This document shows positions 1 to 7,896 of a DNA stretch of 64,000 nucleotides, in pieces. A model generated the notes under the pieces. It was not told where the DNA came from. It was given only the letters and a program-made list of their open reading frames with translations, and did no database searches. The DNA lies in NCBI GenBank assembly GCA_032139905.1, contig JAQJDB010000007.1:186001-250000 (forward strand), in the 5' to 3' direction. Position numbers and translations under genes: made by a program. The first letter of the stretch is position 1; every line of letters begins with the position of its first letter. Origin of the DNA: Nitrospira sp. MA-1. GTDB lineage: Bacteria; Nitrospirota; Nitrospiria; Nitrospirales; UBA8639.

Positions 1-324
1 CGCGAGTGAGGCGATGGTGATCATCAAAGCTATCTGAGTGCCCAGCATCCATCCTCGTCGTCTTCCCAGAGCAGAAGACACGAGACGGTCCATAACTGGA
101 GCCCAGAGAAACTTGAGGGTGTAGGGGAGGCCGACTAATCCGAAAAATCCGATGGTGGTTAAATCGAGCCCTTCTTCCCGCATCCAGAATTTGAGGGTAG
201 AGCCAATGAGCAGGAGGGGAAGACCGGAAGAAAAGCCGGTCAAGAGCATGACCAGCATTTTGGGACTGGCAAGAAGAAGGCAGAAATTTTTGAGCCAATG
301 ATCCGGCTCGGGCTGGGTGGTCAT
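1..324 (-). CDS. ampG: AmpG-like muropeptide permease (MFS), N-terminal part, cut by window edge
   Basis: The reverse strand from the ATG at 324 reads without a stop to the window edge (108 codons). After a short cytoplasmic N-terminus it shows the family pattern GFSSGLPLLLIGSTLKFW, then GLVGLPYTLKFLWAPVMDR, which is characteristic of AmpG-type major facilitator permeases. In known members these import anhydro-muropeptides across the inner membrane for cell-wall recycling. At least two membrane segments are visible. The C-terminal three quarters lie outside the window, so completeness cannot be judged. An AmgK/MurU pair far downstream would use the same recycled sugars, but nothing here links the two loci transcriptionally. 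Confidence 0.8.
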   Translation of the reverse strand, partial: MTTQPEPDHWLKNFCLLLASPKMLVMLLTGFSSGLPLLLIGSTLKFWMREEGLDLTTIGFFGLVGLPYTLKFLWAPVMDRLVSSALGRRRGWMLGTQIALMITIASLA

Positions 325-414
325 ACACCAGACCTTATCAAAGAAATGGGCTTAGGTCTTCTTTAGGCTGAAGGTCTGTGAGAGGTGAGGATGCGGTTCG
401 TGGCAGGGGTTCGA

Positions 415-975
415 TTAGTTTAAATTTGGATCAACCGGCATATGCGCATACATCGTGTATTCATCTCCGAAGGATCGAAGGACCTCGCCCCATAAGTCCT
501 GTGAATCCTCATCAAAGACGAGATGGGGTCTGGCAGGCATCGTGAGCCAGGAGCCACTTTCCATTTCAGACTCCAACTGACCTGGTCCCCAGCCCGAATA
601 GCCCATATATGCCCGAAACGATTCGTGTTCACCGGGAACTTCAAGAATGCGCTCCAGCGTTTCCATATTCCCGCCGAGATACACCCCGTCAAGAACCGCA
701 TGGGTATCTTCAATTTCTTCATTCAGACGGTACAGGACGAGCAAACTGTTTTTTTGAACCGGTCCTCCGGCATACACGCGATGTTCCTGGCCTTCGAGCA
801 CTGGAACTTGGGGCAGGACTTCGGCAATATTCATTTCCGTCGGACGATTGACGACAACCCCTAGGGCGCCATCGGGTCCATGCTCACAAAGCAGCACAAC
901 TGCTTGGCGGAAATTGGGATCACGCAATGCTGGAGTGGCGATGAGGAAAACCCCTTTGCCTAATGGTGTATCCAT
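415..975 (-). CDS. YqgE/AlgH family protein
   Basis: A 186-residue protein with the typical UPF0301 (YqgE/AlgH) features: an N-terminal GVFLIATPALRDPNF block, VVLLCEHGPDGALGVVVNRP, a VYAGGPV segment and a YMGYSGWGPGQLESE segment. Length matches the family (about 185 residues). The biochemical role of the family is not settled; AlgH was named from alginate regulation in Pseudomonas. It is soluble, with no signal peptide. It runs in the same direction as the upstream YggX-like gene (226 bases apart) and the downstream AmpG-like gene (90 bases apart). Start is the ATG at 975. Confidence 0.9.
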   Translation of the reverse strand: MDTPLGKGVFLIATPALRDPNFRQAVVLLCEHGPDGALGVVVNRPTEMNIAEVLPQVPVLEGQEHRVYAGGPVQKNSLLVLYRLNEEIEDTHAVLDGVYLGGNMETLERILEVPGEHESFRAYMGYSGWGPGQLESEMESGSWLTMPARPHLVFDEDSQDLWGEVLRSFGDEYTMYAHMPVDPNLN

Positions 976-1201
976 TGTCTAATCCTAACGTGCCACAGAT
1001 GATCCATCAAGAGGCATTTCTTGGGAAAATGGCGGCATGGTCGTCCGTGAACCATCGTCAATCCTGAGAAATCCAACCGGTCCTCAAGCATCATGAGACT
1101 CTGAACTCCGTCCTCAGTGCCTCACAAAACCGGAGGTAGCACTACGTGTGAAAAGAGTCCTAATCCAAACCCTTCAGAAATTTGTAGAAAATATTGATAT
1201 A

Positions 1202-1474
1202 TTAATGACGGTAATCTTTAAATTCACCGGTCGCGTCATCCAATTTCAAAAAAGTCCGCATCTGCGTCTTAAGGGTTTGCCTGGCATTTTCATCCCCCAA
1301 GTTCAACTGGTACTCATTAATGACCATCGTCTTCGTCCCACCTGGACCGGCCCATTCATTCCAGCAGGTTTGACAGACTTTCTGCTTAATTTCTTCTTCC
1401 AGTTTTCCCATGAAAAGATTGTCCGTGATCGGGTCCGCGTCTTTATCGCATTTTCGGCAATGAATTTGCGCCAT
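1202..1474 (-). CDS. YggX-like Fe(II)-trafficking / oxidative damage protection protein
   Basis: A 90-residue protein resembling the YggX family, recognised by the KTMVINEYQLNL block and by overall length. Known YggX proteins help protect iron-sulfur clusters from oxidation and may handle labile iron. This version has two extra cysteine pairs (C6/C9 near the start and C34/C37), which could form a small metal site; that is inference. The ATG at 1474 is chosen over an in-frame start 75 bases upstream because AAAAGGAGAAAAGG stands directly before it and the family starts here. It is a single gene on the reverse strand, upstream of YqgE. Confidence 0.8.
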   Translation of the reverse strand: MAQIHCRKCDKDADPITDNLFMGKLEEEIKQKVCQTCWNEWAGPGGTKTMVINEYQLNLGDENARQTLKTQMRTFLKLDDATGEFKDYRH

Positions 1475-1717
1475 CCTTTTCTCCTTTTGTAAGTGATAAG
1501 CTGAAAGCCTATCAGCATTGATAGGCAAAACAATCAGGAATCCTAACACAGAAATCTCGGGTGGGAAAAGAAGTCAGAAAGGATTTCAATGCCCTGGTTT
1601 TTTGAGTGTCTTTCAGGTATGGATGTCGACCCCATGTTTCAGTCTCGTTCAAGTCAGGACGAAATTACCTTGAAGGGGAAGTTGTGAGATATATGTCACG
1701 ATTGGAGAAGAGACAAC

Positions 1718-2653
1718 ATGTTACTCGCAGGAATTGATATTGGCACATTAACCTGCCGCTTGTTGGTGGCAGAAGTGAATCCACCAGGTGAGTGTACGGT
1801 TGTTGATGCGGATCGGCGAATCTTACGACTCGGGGAGGGGGTGGACCAACGCAAACGGTTATCACAAGCCGCGATGGATCGCGTTGTTTCCACACTTATA
1901 GACTGGAAAGAAAAGACCACCAAGTATCCGCTCGACGGAGTCGTAGTCGTGGCGACTAGCGCCGTGCGCGAATCAGAGAATCGTAAGGACTTTCTCGCCC
2001 GTGTCACTCAAGAAACCGGGTGGGAAGTGGAGATCTTAACGGGAGACGAGGAAGCCCGGCGAACCTTGCTGGGTATTCGTTTTGGCCTGCCTCCCGCCAT
2101 TGCAAATTTTTTTGGATTGGATATTGGCGGCGGCAGTACTGAATGTATTCTGGCTCATTCCGGAATGGCTCCGGCCGTCATTTCGTTGGATCTGGGAGTG
2201 GTGCGCTTATTAGAGCGGGTGCTTCGTCTGGATCCACCCACAATCCAGGAGATTCACCAAGCAGAAGCCTGTATTGATGAGGAATTGGCCAAGGTGTCGA
2301 AAGCTTTCGGGACCTTTTCAGGCATCCCGCTGGTCGGGACGGCAGGGTCCGTCACCACACTTGCCGCGATGTCTCAAGGATTGCCGAGATATGAGTCGGC
2401 ACGTGTCCATAATTATGAGTTAACGTTGTCGAGCATCAAAGGATTGGAGCAGGATCTCACCACCAAAACCGGTCCGCAACGTTTGGCCATGCCAGGGCTT
2501 GAACCCGGGCGGGAATATGTCATCGTGGCAGGCACCGTGATTCTCCGAAGAGTCATGGAAACCTTCGGCTTTGACAGATGTCTGGTCAGCGATTTTGGTC
2601 TTCGGGAAGGGATATTGGTTGATAAAGCCGGAAAATTGAAAAACTTGGGATGA
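1718..2653 (+). CDS. Ppx/GppA family phosphatase (exopolyphosphatase-like)
   Basis: A 311-residue member of the ASKHA-fold Ppx/GppA family. It shows the first phosphate loop GIDIGTLTCRLLVAEV near the N-terminus, LDIGGGSTEC in the middle and GTAGSVTTLAAM later. Members hydrolyse inorganic polyphosphate and/or convert pppGpp to ppGpp. The length is that of the short, single-module form without the C-terminal HD domain of E. coli Ppx. A purine-rich stretch GGAGAAGAGAC precedes the ATG. The next gene ends tail to tail 18 bases downstream. Sequence alone does not separate Ppx from GppA activity. Confidence 0.9.
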   Translation: MLLAGIDIGTLTCRLLVAEVNPPGECTVVDADRRILRLGEGVDQRKRLSQAAMDRVVSTLIDWKEKTTKYPLDGVVVVATSAVRESENRKDFLARVTQETGWEVEILTGDEEARRTLLGIRFGLPPAIANFFGLDIGGGSTECILAHSGMAPAVISLDLGVVRLLERVLRLDPPTIQEIHQAEACIDEELAKVSKAFGTFSGIPLVGTAGSVTTLAAMSQGLPRYESARVHNYELTLSSIKGLEQDLTTKTGPQRLAMPGLEPGREYVIVAGTVILRRVMETFGFDRCLVSDFGLREGILVDKAGKLKNLG

Positions 2654-2671
2654 GAAGGGTGGGGATGAATC

Positions 2672-4189
2672 CTATCGCTGGGTGTACCAGCGGAAGCCGC
2701 CGGATTCTTTGAAGGCCGGTTGTTGTCCGATGCTCATACCGCCGGGCTTTTCGACCAACAGGACTTTGAAATCCCAGAGACCGAACCAGGCCGGGTCCAA
2801 GACGTTATGGTAATGCAGGCCGGTGAGTTTGGGGAGAAGCGCACCAAGCGCCGTGCCCAGTTCTTTTTCGGTGTAGGCCCGAACGGAGAAAGGCTTCTCC
2901 AATTCACGGCAAAATCGCCTCAGGGTATAGGCTGCGCCGGTACATAAGACGTTAATGTCCCGTTTCATACCGAGCAGTTGTGGCAAAGTGCAATATTGTT
3001 CCCGGAAACCCAGCCATTTCGCAACATGGCGCAGATGACTGAATTGCACTTCATATTCAGTATGACCGGGCAATCTGACGGGAGACGGCCAATCATCTTC
3101 AATCCCGAATTCGACCAGAATGGCCCGTCCGCCCGGCTTCAGCACGCGCCAGACTTCCTGCAAAAATTGAATGGCGCCATAATTGAAAATGACTTCGTCG
3201 GGAAAGGGGGGACGGAGCGGCAGACGCATGCGCCGGATAAGGTCCAGGGCTTCATCATGTAGGGGATTCTCGCCTTTAAACGTGAGGAGTTCGTCCCCGG
3301 TAAATTGGATTGGCGTCATGTCGGCGAGGTTTTCATTGTCGATCAACAAATCAACGGAACGATCCGCCAACGGCATTCGTTCGGCATTGGCTTGAATGGC
3401 CGTCGCCGTCCACCCTGCTTCTCGCGCCAGCGACGTTTGGGAACCCAGGAACGGGCCCGTCAGATCGAGAAAGGTGTACTGGATGTCTTTCCGCTCTTCG
3501 GCCGAGAGTTCCCTCGCTAGTTCTTTCGAGACATACCCGAGGCCGGCACCCACTTCCACGATGCGTTTGGGCTTGGGAGAAAGCCAGCCCATTTGCCGAA
3601 GGGTTTTGCCGAGTAGCCGCCCATAGGTAAGCCCGTTCATGGCTTCGCAGGGTTCACGAAATAAATGCGAGACGGTGGTTTCGATTATTTCAAAATGCCC
3701 ATGGGGTCCTTGAATACCCTGAACGTGAAATTTGGACAGATGATCTTCAGTTTCAGCCTGGACGTTTTGATGCCACCCTTCCCGCACTTTTTGCAGCAAC
3801 AAATCCCATTTCGCTTCCGCACTGTGTCCGCTAGGCGGTTCAGTTCCATAGTAAGCTAAGGAAAACCGTGGTTGAGCCCACCGTTCTAAATGCCAGCGAC
3901 CATTGTGTTGGGTCGGGCTGCAGACCCATTTGCCATATTGATTGAGGAGTGCGCCAATGGTCATCCGTCCATCCATCGCGCCGAGCAGGGCTGTGCCCAT
4001 GCGATTGAGCCGAATCAGGGGTAACTCTTCATCAAGCGGGGCCACCCACCATTCATCCGGCGCATGCTGGTAAATCACAATGTCCGGCATCCGCCAGGCA
4101 CGTTGATTGAGGATGTCCCCCTCTAAAATTTGGCGGCTAACGCCGGCCCAGGTATCGGCGGTCGGTTGAGAGGCGTGGGTTTGGGTCAT
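2672..4189 (-). CDS. Class I SAM-dependent methyltransferase with PqqD-like N-terminal domain
   Basis: A 505-residue two-part protein. Residues about 32-86 resemble a PqqD-type small winged-helix domain (LIRLNRMGTALLGAMDGRMT), the kind that binds a substrate peptide in RiPP and PQQ maturation; this assignment is my inference from the pattern. From about residue 206 there is a class I methyltransferase: motif I VEVGAGLGY (211-219), then an acidic post-I strand and a motif IV-like segment DLLIDNENLAD. The C-terminal part includes VLKPGGRAILVEFG, typical of class I enzymes. No substrate can be named. It ends 18 bases from the Ppx/GppA stop, in convergent orientation. No precursor peptide gene or radical-SAM partner is adjacent. 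Confidence 0.75.
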   Translation of the reverse strand: MTQTHASQPTADTWAGVSRQILEGDILNQRAWRMPDIVIYQHAPDEWWVAPLDEELPLIRLNRMGTALLGAMDGRMTIGALLNQYGKWVCSPTQHNGRWHLERWAQPRFSLAYYGTEPPSGHSAEAKWDLLLQKVREGWHQNVQAETEDHLSKFHVQGIQGPHGHFEIIETTVSHLFREPCEAMNGLTYGRLLGKTLRQMGWLSPKPKRIVEVGAGLGYVSKELARELSAEERKDIQYTFLDLTGPFLGSQTSLAREAGWTATAIQANAERMPLADRSVDLLIDNENLADMTPIQFTGDELLTFKGENPLHDEALDLIRRMRLPLRPPFPDEVIFNYGAIQFLQEVWRVLKPGGRAILVEFGIEDDWPSPVRLPGHTEYEVQFSHLRHVAKWLGFREQYCTLPQLLGMKRDINVLCTGAAYTLRRFCRELEKPFSVRAYTEKELGTALGALLPKLTGLHYHNVLDPAWFGLWDFKVLLVEKPGGMSIGQQPAFKESGGFRWYTQR

Positions 4190-4745
4190 GGGTTTCTATT
4201 CGTTATATGGAAGTCCAAACACCAAAAGAAGTTGCCAGGGTACCCCAATGATCCAAAAGGCTGCAACCATGGATCATTCAGAATTTATGGATTTGGCCTT
4301 ACAGCTTGACGATGTATATCGGATATCTTGCTTGAGGATTGCCAGTAAACAAGCGCTGGCAGGTGAACGTCTCGCAGGTGTGTCCACAATTCGCGTGCCA
4401 CCGTAATGTTCTGTGTTTCCGGGGTTCGTCCAGGCAGGCGAGGCCCTTTTGTTTCGGCCAAAGGCCCCAAGACCATTGACGCCCTGGCCCCATGAGAGGG
4501 GAGGGACGCCAGCCTGCGGAGGGCGGACCAACTCGCGGAGCCTGTCCTGAGTTTTCGAAGGGCTCAAACGAGGCTCGCCAGCGGATGAGAGCGTCCCTTC
4601 CTTGAGCCAGACGGCAGGCGTCGGACCATGGAAGAAAACCCTTTAGGGACACACAAAAAAGAGCGAAGAACCCTCTATTCTGTTTGATCCACAACCATTC
4701 CTTTCCTTACAGAAGGAGGAGGGGAAATCAAAGTCCCAGCAATGA
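4190..4745. other. Intergenic region, probably containing a dispersed repeat
   Basis: No credible gene in 556 bases between two reverse-strand methyltransferase genes. Short open frames here lack ribosome binding sites and family character. The segment about 4370-4640 has low-complexity, rearranged-looking text, including GAGCCTGTCCTGAGTTTTCGAAGGGCTC at about 4537-4564, which is itself a near inverted repeat. I suspect a dispersed, non-coding genomic repeat, but no second copy is present in the window. Confidence 0.35.
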
Positions 4746-5429
4746 TTATTTTGTGGTCTGTGTAGGCTTTTGTGCCAGAAGACTGGCAAAGGCGGCCTCT
4801 CCGGAATCGACCTCCTGATACCGCAGTACCCGAAACCCTGGAAGTAAGGTCAATAATTCATTCCGCTCCAAGAGGAAGGTCCTGTTAAATTGTGGGCGGT
4901 ATTGCAAATGATCCACCGTATAGGTTTCGATCAGGACCATCCCGCCCGGTTTCAGTGCCTGCGCAATTTTTGGAAAGAGGTCCCGCTGCAAATAGTAGGT
5001 GCAGATAATGAGATCAAAAGTATCGGGAGGAAGGATGTATTGTTCCAGGTCGGCGACCAGGGTGGTTATGGTCACGCTTTTTTCGGAAGCCAGGGCCTGA
5101 GCTTTTTTGAAGCCCGCCTCCGAAATATCGACCCCGGTGACCTGAAAGCCTTTTGTGGCTAAAAAGACGCCGTTGCGTCCTTCACCCATAGCCAGGTCCA
5201 GGGCCGCTCCTTTGGGTAAAAGGTCGACATGGTCTGTTAAAAACTGAATGGGGTCTCGTCCGAATAGATAGTTTTCGGTTGTATATTTATGATTCCACCG
5301 CTCCTTGTCTTCTTCCGCGGCCCAGGAGGAGTCACTGGCCATGAATCCAACAAGGACGAACGGAGTCAGAAGACCCAGGACAAATATTTTGGAAAATTTT
5401 GGGAATAGGGAAACGCGAATCATCTTCAT
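4746..5429 (-). CDS. Methyltransferase-fold protein with an N-terminal signal peptide
   Basis: A 227-residue protein. The first about 35 residues are a basic stretch, a hydrophobic core (ILGLLTPFVLVGFMA-like) and SSWAAEE, a good signal peptidase I site. The mature part is a compact class I methyltransferase resembling the TehB/thiopurine type: GAALDLAMGEGRNGVFLA (motif I), VTGVDISEAG (motif II), FDLIICTYYLQ (motif IV) and ALKPGGMVLIETY. The ATG at 5429 is chosen because TGTGGAGGTCAC precedes it; a longer in-frame start 66 bases upstream lacks this. SAM is not normally available outside the cytoplasm, so the signal peptide is odd: the protein may stay anchored, be misread as exported, or use another ligand. 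Confidence 0.8.
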   Translation of the reverse strand: MKMIRVSLFPKFSKIFVLGLLTPFVLVGFMASDSSWAAEEDKERWNHKYTTENYLFGRDPIQFLTDHVDLLPKGAALDLAMGEGRNGVFLATKGFQVTGVDISEAGFKKAQALASEKSVTITTLVADLEQYILPPDTFDLIICTYYLQRDLFPKIAQALKPGGMVLIETYTVDHLQYRPQFNRTFLLERNELLTLLPGFRVLRYQEVDSGEAAFASLLAQKPTQTTK

Positions 5430-5576
5430 GTGACCTCCACAGCTGTTGAGAGAACCATATCGTATCTCTGTCAGGCAATGAAAGAATATCACCATTTCTT
5501 CAGTGGTCTTTCTCGGGTCCAGTGGGTATCATGACAAGGTTTGGGCCATGAATCAAAAATTCTAGGAGAGAATTAT

Positions 5577-6056
5577 ATGCCGGCTTATATCGTCACGTGG
5601 ATTCATTTGTTAGCGGCTATTACCTTCATTGGCGGATGGATGTTCGTTCAGCTGGTTGTCAGGCCGAGTTTGACCGAAGGCAAAGCCAAACTACCGTCGT
5701 TGGATGCGCTTGAGATGGTCAAAAAAGTCGGCCAACGGTTTAAAATGGTGGGGTGGGTAAGCTTGATGACGCTGGTCTTTACCGGAGCGTCCCAGTTGCT
5801 GGATGAAAGCGGATCGGCTCGTATTGAAACCAGTTGGGGCTTAATCATGATGCTCAAGCTCTTTGTCTTTGCCGTCGTGGGAGGGCTCATCTTTGTTCAT
5901 GATCTGATTGTCGATCCCTACGGTGCTTCGGTGAAAGGCAAACAGCAGGAGGCGCAGCCACTCATGTTTTCCGGCAAAGTGGTCTGGATGCAACGAACCA
6001 TTTTAGGTCTGAGCCTGGCCGTTTTATTTATTGCGGCGTATTTAACTTCCCTTTGA
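5577..6056 (+). CDS. CopD-like integral membrane protein
   Basis: A 159-residue membrane protein with about four hydrophobic segments: WIHLLAAITFIGGWMFV at the start, a second around WVSLMTLVFTGASQLL, a third LMMLKLFVFAVVGGLIFV and a last TILGLSLAVLFIAAYL. The conserved His in WIHLLAA and the later VHD resemble the CopD / DUF2269-type family, linked in some bacteria to copper or heme handling. The specific function is unknown. CTAGGAGAG before the ATG at 5577 supports this start over an in-frame ATG 36 bases upstream. It is divergent from the preceding exported methyltransferase, with about 147 bases between the starts. Confidence 0.7.
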   Translation: MPAYIVTWIHLLAAITFIGGWMFVQLVVRPSLTEGKAKLPSLDALEMVKKVGQRFKMVGWVSLMTLVFTGASQLLDESGSARIETSWGLIMMLKLFVFAVVGGLIFVHDLIVDPYGASVKGKQQEAQPLMFSGKVVWMQRTILGLSLAVLFIAAYLTSL

Positions 6057-6250
6057 GTTGAGAAACGTTTCCTTTGTTGCGAGCCGATTGTGGTCAATAA
6101 ATCCCTCTACTGAACAACCCGACCTGTTTTCTCTAGGGAGCGTGGGAGAGGTTTAGGCCCCCTACATCGATCTTTCTCTTTTTCCAAACCTATGATACAA
6201 CCTGGCGAACGTGGGGATGTCATGATCTTTCACACGTCACCGAGGAGGGG

Positions 6251-7090
6251 ATGATGGCCAAAGCATTTTCTGTTGCGTCCTGGAATGTGGAGCATTTCGG
6301 AGCGATGCCCAAAAATACGGCGAAGCCGAAAAAACCGGTTGAACCCATTATCGAATATCTGGCTCAACAAAATGCCGATGTGGTTGCGGTGTATGAAGTC
6401 GTGGGTTCGACGGTATATGACACCATCGTGACTGTGATGCCGAACTACCAGTTTCATATTACGGAAGGGCCTCAAACACAGGAAATTCTGATAGGCGTGA
6501 AGCGAACCTTCTCGAGTTTTTATACTCAACGGCTGGAATTTAAATCAGGGATATCTGTTCTGCGTCCCGGGTCCTTGCTGACGATTCAAGTGGATGGGAA
6601 AGCCTATCCCCTGTTGTTTTTGCATTTAAAAAGTCTGACGGAACCTCGAGGATTCGGCTTGCGGGATGATCAGACCGAACGGGCGCTCAAATTGCGAAAA
6701 GTCCTGGATAAGGCATCGTGCAGTGAGGGCCAAGCGAATTATATTTTTCTGGGGGATCTCAACACGATGGGGATGAATCTGACGTTTAGTTCGAAGGATG
6801 TCAGTGCAGACGAAGAAGTCCAACGTCTCCAGAGGCGGGTGAAAAACCGGAAGATGCAGGTGCTTGACAAGTCCTATCCGGAGACCTACTGGCCGGGTTC
6901 GAAGTCCTCCTACTTACCGGGCAACCTTGATCATGTTGTCGCGGCGGACCATTTGCGGTTCAAGGCCTTTGGGTCCGCCCACATCGATATTCGCGGTTGG
7001 CCGCAAGAAACCACGCCTGAGAAAAGAGATGCGTGGACCAAGAAATATTCCGACCACGCGCTTCTGTATTTCGAAGTGCAAAAAGTGTAG
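6251..7090 (+). CDS. Endonuclease/exonuclease/phosphatase (EEP) family protein
   Basis: A 279-residue EEP-fold protein without a signal peptide. Visible family motifs are SVASWNVEHFG at the N-terminus, NADVVAVYEV (metal-binding acidic residue), LFLHLKS, the FLGDLNTMG block (Asp/Asn pair) and YSDHALLYFE at the C-terminus with the catalytic His. Members cut nucleic acids or phosphodiesters with a divalent metal. The substrate cannot be inferred. A strong GAGGAGGGG precedes the ATG at 6251; a second ATG three bases later is equally possible. It appears to be a single gene. Confidence 0.8.
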   Translation: MMAKAFSVASWNVEHFGAMPKNTAKPKKPVEPIIEYLAQQNADVVAVYEVVGSTVYDTIVTVMPNYQFHITEGPQTQEILIGVKRTFSSFYTQRLEFKSGISVLRPGSLLTIQVDGKAYPLLFLHLKSLTEPRGFGLRDDQTERALKLRKVLDKASCSEGQANYIFLGDLNTMGMNLTFSSKDVSADEEVQRLQRRVKNRKMQVLDKSYPETYWPGSKSSYLPGNLDHVVAADHLRFKAFGSAHIDIRGWPQETTPEKRDAWTKKYSDHALLYFEVQKV

Positions 7091-7344
7091 AGCCTTTTGC
7101 TCTTGTCAGCTTCCTGGTTTTCCGGCGGTTGTCTTAAGGCTCGTGTGTGCTTTCTTCCAAGTTCCTCTTCGCCATTCCATCCAGTGGTACAATATCCGGA
7201 AGCTTCAGGAATCATGGAAATGCCACATTCCAGGATCAACCGTATGACTTCCGGAGAGTTACCCTGTGCCAGAAAATCCTTGTGCAAAAACAGGTCCGGA
7301 GGTTGAATCGTTGGTGATTAACGGGAAAAGGCCATAACCCGGCT

Positions 7345-7896
7345 ATGGCCCGGGATCAGATCATTGGCCAACTCCGTGAAAGGATTGTGGCATTTGCGAC
7401 ATCTCGTGGATCAAGGGATGTGGCTGAAGATTTGGCTCAAGAGGTTCTCATGGTTCTACACGAGAAATATCCTCAAGTCACGGAATTAACTGAGCTGGTT
7501 CCTCTGACCTTTCAAATTCTCAGGTATAAAATGCTGGATCTCCATCGAAAAAACCTCCGACGGGGCGAATATCATCAGGAATCCATTGATGATCGGCCGC
7601 TTGCAGATCCTGGAGATGATCCAGCCGTGCAGGCCGAGCAGAAAGAGCGGGTAGGGCAATTGATCGACGGGCTTCAGCAACTGGGTGAGCGTTGCCGGGA
7701 ACTATTCCGGTTGAAACTTCAAGGCCACACTTTTCCAGAAATTCAACAGATATTCGGTGAGCGATCCATCAACACCATATATACCTGGGACTCCCGCTGT
7801 CGAAAACAACTTCTCGCTTTCCTGGGAGGACGCTGGGAGACCACCATCCATCAGGCTGTTGAAGGCAAAAGGAAAATCGGACAGAAGGATTTATAA
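7345..7896 (+). CDS. ECF-type RNA polymerase sigma factor
   Basis: A 183-residue sigma-70 family protein with region 2 (VAEDLAQEVLMVLHEKY, then a core-binding and -10 recognition helix ending DLHRKNLRR) and region 4 (GERCRELFRLKLQGHTF followed by the helix-turn-helix IQQIFGERSINTIYTW). Regions 1 and 3 are absent, as expected for the extracytoplasmic-function group. The stop codon overlaps the start of the next gene by one base (TAATG at 7894-7898), so the downstream membrane protein is translationally coupled and is the natural candidate partner or anti-sigma factor. The inducing signal is not evident. Confidence 0.85.
   Translation: MARDQIIGQLRERIVAFATSRGSRDVAEDLAQEVLMVLHEKYPQVTELTELVPLTFQILRYKMLDLHRKNLRRGEYHQESIDDRPLADPGDDPAVQAEQKERVGQLIDGLQQLGERCRELFRLKLQGHTFPEIQQIFGERSINTIYTWDSRCRKQLLAFLGGRWETTIHQAVEGKRKIGQKDL

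Noticed and set aside
4188-4694. Several 60-130 codon frames in the gap between the two methyltransferase genes
   Set aside because: No ribosome binding sites or family character; the frames overlap each other on both strands in repeat-like sequence.
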